This document shows positions 34,045 through 47,893 of a DNA stretch of 64,000 nt, one piece after another. Both the position numbers and the translations under genes were made by a program. Below the pieces are notes generated by a model. It saw nothing but the letters and a program-made list of their open reading frames with translations, did not search any database and was not told the DNA's origin. The DNA is from Sacculina carcini (taxonomy: Eukaryota; Arthropoda; Thecostraca; Sacculinidae). The stretch spans positions 10,098,087 through 10,162,086 of the forward strand of contig OU696574.1 in assembly GCA_916048095.2 (NCBI GenBank), read 5' to 3'. Every line of letters starts with the position of its first letter. Positions within the stretch are counted from its first letter, which is position 1.

Positions 34045-37000
34045 TACCTATTAGCTAAGTATACATGCCACAGCTCTTCAAAGCAGATGTTTCAAATCAG
34101 TTGGTATAACTCTAGCATGGTCTTTGTTTATTGTATTTATTATTATTTATTACTAATATACTAATATTTGTTTATTATTGAAAACAATTTTGATTTTTTT
34201 CATTTTAACACATTTCCAATGTGTTTTTCCGTTTTCTATGCTCATTGCTCTTTTTCTTGCAAATTTTGATGCTCAAGATTCACGGTGGTGATTGCAATAA
34301 TGCATTTTATAGCATTTATAGCGGCCTAGATGTATCGTAGCATAATCCCGATGGAAAGCGCATTCGTAATACGCATCCAGTTTGATGACTGCGTTGCGAA
34401 AAAGTATGACAAACAACAACAACATCAACAACGATAAAAACGGCTACAATTACCCGATACAGATGTCGAAAATGTTGCTGCCGATCGAAGACGAGATGGC
34501 CATATCGCCAAAGCCTTTTCTTGTGACAATCACGCTTGTGATCAGGTCGGGAATTGAAGTACCAGCGGCCAGTACAGTCATACCTACCACCTTTCATACG
34601 TACACACACAACACACCCATATATACAAACACACAGAGACTCATTATTGGAATAAATTACCAAAGGTCAATCAAACCACAGCACAAATGTTTCAAACAAA
34701 AGTATGATTACTGGAAGGCAGGAGCTACGAGTCTTTGACTTCTCATTTCTGCGGAAACAACTCGGTCAGAATACAAGTGTACATCTGTAAATACACGTAC
34801 ACCTACTTTGTACAGATGGCTCGCAAAGAATATCATAGAACACAATCTCAAATACCGATGCCAAGGCGATTAACTTCTGTTAGGAAGATATGTGCCCTTT
34901 GAAGCCAATTTACTTACAGACACATACACACACACATACACACAAACACACACACACACACACACCCACATGTTTACATCTCTGTCAATGCTGAACAAGG
35001 TGATTGAATCACAGAGAAAGTGTTCTAAGCGAGAATTATTTCGAAATGAATTGAGATATGCTACTGCCGAAAAAGTTAGAAAAATATTTGAATATCGAAC
35101 TGACTGAGTGATGTTCAAGAAGTATTAGAGTTTGTTTATCATTTCACTAAAACATACAGTTCACATGTACTCTAATTACCCAAGTATAATCAGCTCCCTT
35201 TTTCGTCCCAAATTTCAACATGAAAAGTTGTAGCAGCATTATACTTGAGTATGTGAGAAATCCCTTTTTACAAAGTCAAACTCCGTGTAAGGAGAGATCA
35301 AATTATGTAATGCAGCGTTATATTTTACTATGTCAAAAAAGACCACTTTTTCTTTTCAAACGTGGAGGACGCTTTATACTTGAGTAAACATTATACTTGT
35401 GTGATTACGGTAGTTACCCGTATAAAAACAGATATTTGTACGTATCGCCAAATATAGCCTACAGCACTTCAGCAAACTTTTCCTGCAGTGTAGACAGAGC
35501 CGTAGCAACCGCCCCCGTATTCCCCGGCCGGGATGCCCCGAATGTTGAGGGGCCACGTTGCTTCACGTGTGATATTAAAATTTATCATATTTATTATGTA
35601 TAGCCTTTACCTTTTTGCTCAGATGTTTCCACCTGAGCTTGTATGGTGATTATATATAATAAATACATTCATTACTTGGTGATTTACTTATAATGGGGGC
35701 CCAAGTGTTGCCTTCGGGGGGCCCATAATTCCTCGCAACGGCTCTGAGTGTAGAAACCAAATCAATATTGTTATTCTTGCTGCATTCAGATTGATGTCAT
35801 CGGCGTGACTAGGAATAATGATTGACATTTCTTATAATTGGATCAATACAAAACCCCTATTGGTTACGTATCTGTATATTGTCATATGGGTTCAGTTAAT
35901 TGACACAGCGAGATATTCCAGTCGAAAATGTCTAATAAAAACGTAGATTTGTGTGGAGGCTCTGGGGAATGACAGCCATCATGCATTAGTGTGTTCAAAG
36001 TTGACTCAGTTGGTCAATTACATGCAACCCTCATGCAACTATTTTCGGCCTATTCAATTACAAGACACATATCTCAACGTTAAGTATATTGCGTAAGCTA
36101 TAATTTTTTGACGTACTTATAATTATTTACATTATTCCTGTATTGCTGTTTATTTGCTATGCTGATTTTGATGATGATATACCCTTGAATGAACTGAGCT
36201 CAGCAGATTTATCCGTAGGTATAATTAATCATACCTACCAGCCTTTTTTGTCGGGGGTATATATACCCCCATACCGCCCAGCATCTACGCCCATAATTAC
36301 AAATGCTGGAATGCTCACGGAATGCTGAAAATGACTTGCTGGTCCGCGAAAATCAGCGAATATTTTTCATTACAAGAACTATGAGTATCTGTGTGTTGCA
36401 TATATATCTATCTGTCTATGAATGTTTGTATATGTACGTGTTGATGTGTGTGTGTGAGAGTGTGTGAGAGTGTGTGTGTGTTTTTGTGCCGTGTTATCGG
36501 TGCACAGAGAGAGTGGTGCACTGACCTCGGACGGTATTTCAATAGTGCTGGCAATAAGCATGGCCCACCATACCATCAGATACGAGAAAACACTGATCCA
36601 CACGATGCTACCGACAAACGTCACCAAAAATAACCGCCGTCCTGATACAAGTCCAACACAAATACGCATTATAATTATAATTATTATTAAAATTAATATT
36701 ATTATTATTAATTACAGGCAAATACATGGGAAGAGAAGGCATGGGAAGAGTGCAAGCACTATTACCATCCTGCCAAGGCCCCATATACTGCAGAATCGAC
36801 CAAAAGAAGTAGAGAGTAAGAGAGAGTTGGAAATGTCAAGGTTCAAGTCCGGAAGATGTAAGTCAATGAAAAATGAATCAAAAGAATGGGCGACGAATCA
36901 AATCGCAAAGCTAAAAAATGGATAATCAATGTCGCGTTTCAGAAGGACAAATGTAGGATTGTAACAATCACAATTTCGTTTGTTTACGGTTCTAATGGCT

Positions 37001-37643
37001 TTCTGACATCTAGTTTCAGTAGAACAACTGAACTTATTGGCTTTGTCAGTGCTGTTGTTGAAACTTGTGAGAAATTTTTACTACATTATATAATATCATC
37101 ACATCGTCTATATATAATTTCGGTAACGGAATTACGGGTGACGTAAGGGCAATCGCCTCAATCACTTCCTCAAATACTTCCTCATTCTTAACATCCAAAA
37201 TGTATCTACTAAGACGAAATAAAAATGAAATTAAAACAAAATACACGAATATAAGACAAACGAAAATATAACATTAAATATGAAGAATAACTATATGGAT
37301 AATTTTAGTAATCCTCCTGCCGACTCAACTATCTCTTATATCCGAGCTACACTGTACAAATACAATTCTGATGAAAGACTTTTACAAAGTCTGCGCAGCT
37401 CCCGCTTCCCAACAGCTTGCTTTCTCCAAGGAAGAGTCGTTTGTGCAGCGTTCATACAAGCTCTCATAGCACTCAAGCGCAACACACGAAATGTAGTCTA
37501 TAGCTTTGATGGATATTATTGGCAAAGAGACGGTAGTGTCTATGATTTTTCCTCCTTTCATATTTTCAATATTTATGCCAACAATGTGTGTGTGTATGTG
37601 TGTGTGTGTGTGTATGTGTGTCTGTGTGTGTCTGTGCGTGTGT

Positions 37644-37683
<40 letters not shown>

Positions 37684-39240
37684 AATATTTTGATGTGTAA
37701 TATGTCGGACAGCCGTAATGGATGGATACAACTGCACAAATATACATCATTAGTCATTTCATCCCCCGATCCCAAGAGATGGCAGTGTGGGGGAAATATT
37801 GGTGAGGCATTGATTAACACACACACACACACACACATCATTAACAACACCGACCTTTGTCGGATTTGCAGTCGGGCAGAGTGATGAGGAGAAGACAGAG
37901 TATGGGAGCCACTAGAACACAGCCCATTTGCTTGCCGATAGTTTGAGGCCATCGCCAATTCCTCGACTCCGCTGTTTTGTCATCGTTGTCATTTGTGGCG
38001 TCCGCGTTCTGTGACAAAAACAAACACATCAGTGTTCTACCATGAGCGTAGATCCTGGGAGTATGGGTGTTATATATACCCCCCGACAAATTGGCTGGGG
38101 GCAATGAATATGTAATTATACCCCGCGAGAATTCTGCTGAGTTCAGTTCATTGGGTATATCATTCTCAAAATCAGCATAGCAGAAAACATAAACTAGCAA
38201 TACACAAAATTATAAATATGTGAAAATTATCATTTACGCAATATACTTTTCATTGAGGTATGTGTGTTGTAATTGAAAAAACGGAAAATAATTTAGGGTC
38301 GTATGCAATTTACCAACTGAGTCAACTTTGACACTAATGCATGATGGCTGTCATCCCCCCGAGCCTCGACACAAATCTACGTCCATGAGTTCTACAGTTG
38401 TCTACACCTGTCCACTTGTGTTAGACTTGTTCCAAAAAGAATGTCCAGCTATAGAACAGGGCTTCTTAACCAGGAGTACGTGCTCGACTCTTATGCGGTG
38501 CGAGGACTCCTGTAGAAAATTCAAGAACAATTTTGATTCCTAAATAATTAAACTGTATGTTTTTTATGCTTTATAAGCTTTCTTTAAAATTATGGGTTAA
38601 TACTCTTGAATAGTGTGCGAAGAAATATCTCTAAATCTATTTTTTCAATGAATGGATGGATGAATCAATATTGAAGTGGCAGAAAACTCGAAAACCCAGG
38701 AGGTGCTAAAGCTGGCTGCTGATTTGAAAAGGTTGCCAACACTGAAAAAAGTTGAGAACCACTGCTGTAGAATCTGAACTCATATTTTAAGTCATAATAG
38801 TTCTTACTATTGAGCTGATCCGTTTACGGCAATATTCGCGTTAGATTACGAATATACTGTCTTAATTTGCATCTCCTTTCTGATCCTCGCAAATATTTAT
38901 AGAATATTAATGAGTGATTTTTCTTCAGAAACAATTCGCCAATTATTGGAATGAACGCTTGGTTTGATTTAACAACAATAACAATCATAGGAAAATAATC
39001 ATTGCGGAAAAGCAAAAACAAATCTACATGTGTGTATTTGCGTGTGTGTGTGTGTGTGTGTGTGAGTGTTTGTGTGAGTGTGTGTGTTTGTTTGAGTGTG
39101 TGTGCGTGTGTGTGTGTGCTTGCGTGTGTGTGTGTGTGTGTTCACATTCAACGCTGACCCGGATCTACCAGATGTCATGAAAACAATTCGCTTTAACAGT
39201 TCGCCGAACACTCAACAAGGGCTTACACACAAGCACACAC

Positions 39241-39315
<75 letters not shown>

Positions 39316-42300
39316 AATGCACATACGCCCTCGCACAGGCAACTCCAAATCGTCAAAATATTCTCGCAGTCAAATATGGGTCAGTGTTCTGCTACCATGC
39401 TTCGTCAGCATCTGGAAAAGAGTGCCGGTGTGGTGGATACACCATAGCACAAGGACATCCTGGTTTGAACCAGTCGAAAGACATGTACATACACACACAC
39501 ACACACATACATACACACACAGAGAGAGAGACTTGGAAGCATACCCCAGTTGTATTGGGGACTTTAAACACACACACTCACAGACACACGCGGAGTGTCG
39601 AAGACATGAATAACATCCAACAGGATGTTTTCCTGAAAATCGTTTGAAGGGGAGAAGGGGAGAGAGACAGGGAGAATCGCGACTGTTTGTTGTCGAATTC
39701 GTTCGTTTTCCGATCGCTGGGGTCTATATATACAGGCTAGCGGCTGGTAGCCTCTATATGGGTAGAGAGTAATCGGCAGAGGCAGGTGGACCACTGGACT
39801 CACCGCCAACTAGTGGCATAAGAGTGAGGCAGTCAACAGCCATGAGAGCTGTGCTGGTGCTGGCTTTAATCGCCGCACTATCAAATGTTCGAGTGCAAGC
39901 TCAATCCACTCACGATGACGGTAAGAAAGATGGCTTTGAGTCATCAGATCAATGGAAGAACTTAATGGAAAAATATGAGTACAAATTTTCCACTAAATAT
40001 ATTCACAGTATTTTATTTATTCACAGCGACGTTCGAATGTCTTTAACGAATCCCGAATACAGTATTATACTTTGTCTTTAATGAATCTTGAATACAGAGT
40101 TGTTCTTTAGATATTGTCAATTTTCATATAGCAATAAGGCGATATTCCTTGTATTAAGAGAAGATATCATTATCTTCAGCTCTTATTGGATGGTACATAT
40201 TGTACATGGTGACTAATCCACGATCACTTATTTTATTGCTCTTGGCAGAAAGCGTGCTGCATTGGCTAGATCAATTTAGCAACGCGACATTTCACCCTGT
40301 TGAGGAAATTCTTTTCGGCGAAGCTGGAGCTGACGACGACGCACTGCTTGCCACACAAGCTGATGGATTGAATCTTGAGTCGACGGAGGAGCAAGATGAT
40401 CAGAACAAAATCACACAAGGTGATAACCATGATGGAGACGACGATTCTGAAGATGTGGTTGATTTAGAGCAGAGGTCCGTTTTCCGTGTGACTGCATCCA
40501 TCAAACGTTGTTTAAGCAGACTGGTGAATTCCCTTACCAACCGCCATACTTTGAGGAGACCTGACTTGATTTCGGACCTTGCTTTGACTCCCAGACATCC
40601 GGCGGCACGGCAGTCAGTTGGAGACAGCAGCTTCGGCGGCGGATACGCACTGTCCATCGTGCGCAGAATTCGTCACACACTGAGCAAAGTGCTCCGAGCC
40701 GCCACGCTAGGCCTGCTGATAATCGACAATGACACCACAGATGGACCGGGCACTACTCCAACAAGCTCAACTACAACAGCAACAGCAGCTACCACAACAA
40801 CAGAAACAACAACAACAACATCAGAAGTGACCACTACTGCTGAAACACTGACAACCGACTCCGAGACAAGCAGCACTACTGCCAATGGAGACCTCATCAT
40901 CACAGTCACCGCTACCACCACCTCAGAAACCGATACCACGCTTACCACCACCACAGACACCGCTACCACCGTTACCACCACAACAGCTACCGATGGCCCC
41001 ACCACTGTGGAGGACGTAATGTCTGACGAGGCGACTGGCGCGATTTCGCAACGCTTTTTGACTCCGCTACGTCTTCTTCCGGGCAAGCGCCGAAGACCGC
41101 TACAAAATCCTGTCGCTACCGCGGGGTTCGCGCAAGATGATAGCGTCGATTTGACGCCGAGAGAGCCGAGCCGCTGCCGTCTCTGGGCGCTGGCTGGCTT
41201 GTGTCGGTGTCGCAGTGGACGCCGACGTCGCTGTCACTTGTGGACACGCTTGGTGCGCCAGAAATGTCCGCGCAGCTGCAAACTTGGTAAGCGACCACGT
41301 TGACTGGGCAGCTGTGGACGCTAGGGGTAGTGGAATGACATGTGAGGAGTAATTGAGCATAACAAAATGATCAAACAACTAGATATATGGCTGTACAGCG
41401 AAGTAAAGTAACACTCAATGAAGTAATCGTGTTCAATTGATTATCTCTTTATAATTAATTCAATTTGAAGGTGTATTTGATATCTGTATTATATATACTT
41501 CATTGTATAGCATGACTGAACTACGCTTGTAGTCTCAAGTCACAATTTGCTCTCCTGCCAGTGAGCCAAGTTAAGTGTTGAAATTGTGTGCGGTAATGAT
41601 ATGTATCAAATATTTGCCAAACATTTGTGTGTATTGAATAACATTTTATATTCTGAACAGCACAACGAATAGGCGTGTACAAAAGGAATTCAGTTTCTCA
41701 TCTCAATATATTTCCATTTTGAAAGGATATATCTGGAAGTATTAGGATTCATCCATCAATAATATTTTTGCAATATTGCAGTTGCCTCCAGCACGGCCAA
41801 CAATGACGCAGCTGACTCATTCCCCTTTGCTGACCCGGACCTCCTGACCACTGACTCCACGGCACAGCACGACACCTCCAGCCAAGATACGGATGGAATG
41901 CAAGACGACGCCGAGCCGGAAGCAGGCAGTTCCGAAGCCGATGCTTCAACACTCAGCGACTCCGACTTCCTCACTCTGCAACGTTGCAGACGTGCAATTT
42001 TGCCGTCCTTCTCATTGTTGTGCGTCGTCGAGGGCACCATGCTTCCGCATCCTTTCTACTGTCAGTGCTACTACCGTTGCACGCAGCGGCGTAAACAGCT
42101 TCACGTTTGCCCAGGAGGTCGGCATTCCGACGTGTGGGCGCCTTCCTCAAGAAGATGTGTTCCGCCCAGCCATTCTCCGTGTCCTCTGAGTTAGTCGCCG
42201 AGTTATGCTCTCAGATATTTCGGCAAGTTCGCTCCGTCAGAAAAGTGGCGCTGGCTGCGACAATTTTCTGTCGTCGAAAATGGCCTAGCTGCGCATTGGG

Positions 42301-44614
42301 CATTTTCCCGTGAATCAACGGTTATTATAGTATTATTTCATAGATAAATTCATCTCAATTTAATTCACTCAAATGAGCCAGTATTATTGGCTGTCAATTT
42401 TGGTCGTGAAATGTTCAAATCAGGAGTAATATTCAAAATTTCCTTGCCGTTCTTGGGCTGCTCACAACTATTGCTTCATTATTCATAGCTGAGATTTTCA
42501 AGAACATTATATATAGGGTGTGAGCATAAATTGGTCTGATAGAGGCACACCCTTCGTATTTCGTGCATTATTTCAGTAATTTCATTTTATGTAATTTTCG
42601 TGTCATTTTATTTCAAATGTAGTTTATTAATCATATTTATACCACGAATTAAATACTCAATATGCTTAATATGATTTAAATAATTAATTCCATATATTTA
42701 TATTTTGTTTCATGATGATCTCACCAACCAGATGATTTGGTTAATCCGCATTGGGCATTTTGGAAGGATCCATTTCTTATAAAATGGATGCGTACCACCA
42801 TAATTTCACGATATACCGTATAAATTGACAATCGGTATGGTATGGTGTGTGTATGTGTGTATGTATGTGTGTGTGTATATGTTTATTCACGGCGTGTATG
42901 CAGTGTGATTATATAATGATAAAAACTAATTAATAAATTAAGCATTCATTCTGAATAGAACACAAATGTTGACTTGTGTTTCATCTGATATTCTGTCCTG
43001 TATATATTGTGCTTTTGTTTTTGTTGAAAAATAAAAATTTGTTTTGAGATGAATCGTTTTTGAGCATTGACAGCTGTTGCGTGGCGAAAGTTATTTTTTT
43101 TGCGTACGCGAAAATATGTTTAATGGAATAAAAGCCAAATTAACAAATTGCACCGCGTTTAGTTGCTATTTATTGATAGTGAGTTGAGTTGATTTTGGTC
43201 GTGTCTGGAATATCTCCCGTATATTTGCACTATTATTCGTTCACAGCTCAACCCACACACGTACAAATTTGAATTTTTCTCAGTCGTATTATTGTGCAAG
43301 AAAATTATGCAAGAATTATAATAATACAAGAACACAAGAAGAATAAAAAAACAAGAAAAATATATAAATACACCAAGAATTAATTATGAAAAAACATCAC
43401 ATGTAGCACACTGAATATATTTGCCTCTAAAAAGACAATATGGCACATAACTCAGCGATGGAAAGTCGTATATATGTCTATATCGTATATGTATATGTGA
43501 CATGGATTGAGCATTATATGTGGACATTATATAGGAAGTCTGTTAGGTTGTACACATCACAACAATATCGATGTGTAGCCACCACCAAAATGACTATATA
43601 TACATAATTATATACATATACATATCATATATATATATATATATATATATAATGCATTCACCTGACACACACACACACATACTCACAGGCACACACACAG
43701 TTATATACACTAAACCTGTTAAAAAACAACTGTTTTTTATTTGTATACCGAAACTCACAACCATTTTTGGTTTTGAATTCGGCTGTTCAGGTCGAAAAGC
43801 ATAGGAAACCGTGTAGGAGGGTATAAAAATATAAGAAAGTTGTTTTTGAACAGGTCTAATACACACACAGACACATACACTCACACATACACACACACAC
43901 ACACACATACAATACAACATACAACATACAACATACAACATACAACATACAACATACAACATATATGCAACATATATACAACATATATACAACATACAAC
44001 ATACATACAACATATACGACATAGTACACCAGCCAACAACACAACTGTTAAAGAAGACATATGACAACTGGAAGGCGGGAGTCACGAGCGTCTGACTCAT
44101 TCCTGCGAAGACAACTAGTAAGAACAACTAGTAAGAACAAACGTTCAAACAGAAATACGATCTTTGGAAGGCAGGAGCCACGAGTCTTTGACGCATTTCT
44201 GCGGAGACAACTCGGTGAGAACAACTCGGCGAGAACACAAACACACAAACATACAAACAGGTTAGTGTGTTGGCTTCCATGGGTGTTGCTGTGATTATCT
44301 ATGGGGTCGTCCGCGTGAAATCAAGTCACACCGGTACTTCACAGCTGTCACCAGCAGATAAAACAAAGCCAAGAAAAATATAAGAAGGGTAATCAAATTG
44401 AAAAAGAAGCTAGAAAACTAATATAAAACTCAAGCGAAAAGTAATAAAACGGAAAGAAATTAATAAAAACCAGGAGCGAAACATCTTGAGAAAAAAAAAC
44501 ATGAAATTGAGAAATAATATACTATGAATGTGAAACATTTATCAAATAAGTAACAATATTTCAAATAAGTAACCATAACAAGCCGGTAGTCAAGAAAAAA
44601 TTAAAAGTCACCCA

Positions 44615-44670
<56 letters not shown>

Positions 44671-47600
44671 ATATGGGCCAGATTGAAACGTTCAATGCTC
44701 ACTAGTGGAGGCTTGTGGAAGCTGCCAGTTGGAAAGCCCCGATGGAAAAACACGTTCACAACTCGCAAACACTCCAATGGACGCATTGTAGATTTCTCCA
44801 AGAGATATGAGTGTGTTTACAAGTGTTTTGTGTGCTTCGGCATATACCCTGTGCGTCTGTATGTGTGTGTGTGTGCTTGTGTGTGTGTTTGACGATGGAT
44901 TGACTTCGAGAGAGAACGTGGACAGCAGATCTTCAATGCATTCGAACATTTAGTTTTGTCCCATCACCTCTTACGCACACAGGCCTCCTGGGAACAGTCT
45001 GCAGGCGTTGTCCTACAAATCGAATTTGTCCTACAGATCAGCAAGCATCTCTCACAATGATACTTTGGCATACAACTGTATCATTGACCTGCTTCGCCCT
45101 AATCACTTGTTCCGTGTGCGGATTTCAAGGTGGGTTGCTTGAATACAAGCTCAACTTATCGGTATGTGCCTAAAAGTGTTATTTTTATCTCAGCCAGACG
45201 TTTATTCAGCACGTTGTGCGGTTTTTGTTATGTTTTCTGTCGAAATTCCACCAATGATCATTGCACAACTATGACAGGTATCGGATACTATTCAGTCATA
45301 TACGCATTGATAACCCATTCAGTGTTAACTTCAAGTATCAAGTAGTATGTGATTGCATCTACAGCTTCAGTAACGATGCTATGCATGTTTCACGATTCCC
45401 GGATGCTGAAGCTACGAAGCCTACAGCTCTGATGTTGTTTTTTGTTTTATTGCACACAGCTATGGACCAATCAGCTGACTCCCCGGTGAATTCAGACAGT
45501 GTGATGGTTGTCGAAGCCCAAGAGACTCGTCTCATCGAAGCCCTCACCGCCGGACAACAGGCCAACGACACGGGAAGTTCCCCCAGCTCAAGGCGTGAAC
45601 ATCCAGACACTTTTATATCTAAGCCCGCCGGCTCACGAAGTCATCCGCTGCAGCAAGGACAGGAACAGCTACGGTCCTTTCAAGCTCTATTAGAAATGGA
45701 TGCAAAAAGGAGGATGATTGATGGAAAAAATTACCATCAACCAGGGCGAAAAGCTCACGCTACATTATCCACTGTGCATTTCGACAAAGAAGCAATAGAG
45801 GAAAGATCTTCAATGCCGCACCTCTTCCGACAAGACGCTGCTATTGAACAAAGATCTACGGGCAAAAGCGAAGCGTTTGATAATATCTACGATAAACTGG
45901 TAGAAAGTCGTTTGAACCGGAATGGCGAAATAGTATATCTCAAGCTGACTGGAGTAGACGATCCTGAGCTTTCAGACGGCTCGAACGAGGACCATTTCAG
46001 ACAAGGATTTGCTCAGGAGCACGTTCTTTCTGAGCTCGGCTCATCGGCTGACACTTCGGCTGGTGAGAGTGACGAAATGCCGTCATCGGAGCTCAACATG
46101 CAGCTCGACAATCAACAGACAGACATTGACCTACTTACTGCCAAATGCAGACGCTGGAGCACCGCTGGTCAGTGCAACTGTCCACGAGGCATTTGCTCTC
46201 TGTGGAATCTGTTTGTGCAGAAATCGTGTCGTCATGAGTGTTCAGCAGGTAAGCCTGCTGATTGGCTGATATACAAGAAATAGCGCGGATTTTTACTTCG
46301 ATATCTTCACTTTCATTCAGTGTCTTTGCTTGACAAGTATAGTCATATTTGGTAATAATCGTTTCAATCAGAACTCTAATAGTTTTTATAGAGCATCACT
46401 ATTTAAACGTTGATCAGGAACAGAATGGTTACTCGATTCTTGACCCTCTTAAAGCAAGTGTATGCACAGAGCCGTTGCGAGGAATTATGCCCCCCCCCCC
46501 CCCCCCCGAGGGCAACACTTGGGGCCCCCATTGTGAATATTGAATGCATTTATTGGATATAATCACATAATACGTGAAGAAAAAGGGGCCCCTCAACATT
46601 CGGGGCCCCCGGCCGGGGGGTACGGGGGGCGGTTGCTACGGCTCTGCGTATGCATATAGTATATGTGACATATATGTATGTGTGGATGACCAACACCATA
46701 TGTGTATTGTACTGAGAATTTTAACGTTTCGATTTACAGCTGGCACTGCCGAAAGCGACAGGACTCGAGTGGCGGCCATTTGTGGCCAGCCATCCTCAGG
46801 CAATGTCTGCAACGCGAACGCAATCGCCTCGTCAGTGTTTGTTGCATTCGCCGCACATCCACAAAACTGCCGGTGCTACTTTGTCTGCGGAGGAAGAGGT
46901 TCGGGCAGTGCTGAACTGCGCGTCTGTCCCGAAGGCTACCATTTCAATCGTAGAGCAGTGGGCACACAGGTGTGCGCACCTCCCACCTCTGCCGGATGTG
47001 TACTGTAGGTACCCGGCTCCGTCATCGGGGCGCAGGGTTTGCGAAAAATTATTTGAAAATACGCGAAATTCGTTTCTGCTAGTGATTTTCACTTCAAGAA
47101 TGTTCTTTTCTTCATTAGTTGTGTCTTCGAATACATGACAGCTGAACAGCTTTTCATTGGCGAAATATCTAGTCTCAAAAAAGTATATAATTAAAAATAT
47201 ATAATCAAAATTGCTCAAACGCTAAACAGCTGACGCTGTGTAGAATTCTAGTATACATACTAGAAGAAAAACAGGATTTTTTCGTTTTTGATACACTAAT
47301 CATGCACTTTTCACTGATCGAAAATATAACATGGAAAATTGAACGAAAACAAAGAAAATCGTACAAGTTCACACAATATTTTAGTTTGCAGGTTTTTATG
47401 CCATTTCACAGTTGCAAATAATATATTCCCCAAGAATGTCTTGTTCCGCTTCGCTTGATAGAATATAGGCATGCGATATTTGGTATCAATGGCATTAAAA
47501 GCTGACGGAAGCAAATTAGCCAATGAGAACCTGCAAGCAAATAGTTAAAAATATAAAATTGTTGAAAAATGGAAAATTGTCAAATTAAAAATAATTCAAA

Positions 47601-47814
47601 GGCTTAAATTAAATATGGTTAAAAATAAGACCTATTTCAATTAAAAATGACAAAAAGGTAAAAATTACTTGATGAAAAATAGCCAATAAATAATTATGTG
47701 CCAAACACAACCATATTTTCTTGGCAGCCAATTCCACTGCAGCCCAAACAACACTGAGATAGCCAGCTTAAAAAGGTAAGAAAACACATCCATTATACAC
47801 GTTGACACGCAAAA

Positions 47815-47893
<79 letters not shown>

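Larger units (their letters stand above)
42195..45056. other. Spacer between nested genes 1 and 2
   Basis: No exon was supported. AT-rich DNA with short (AT)n near 43,630, an ACATACA-type tandem array at about 43,908-44,010, a TIR element at 43,714-43,858, duplicated CTGGAAGGCAGGAGC segments at 44,064-44,250, and a (CA)n run at 44,618-44,662. Confidence 0.5.

Noticed and set aside
44683..44949. Short frames on both strands at 44.7-44.9 kb
   Set aside because: Unrecognised and partly CA/GT-derived; no splice context consistent with a neighbouring gene.
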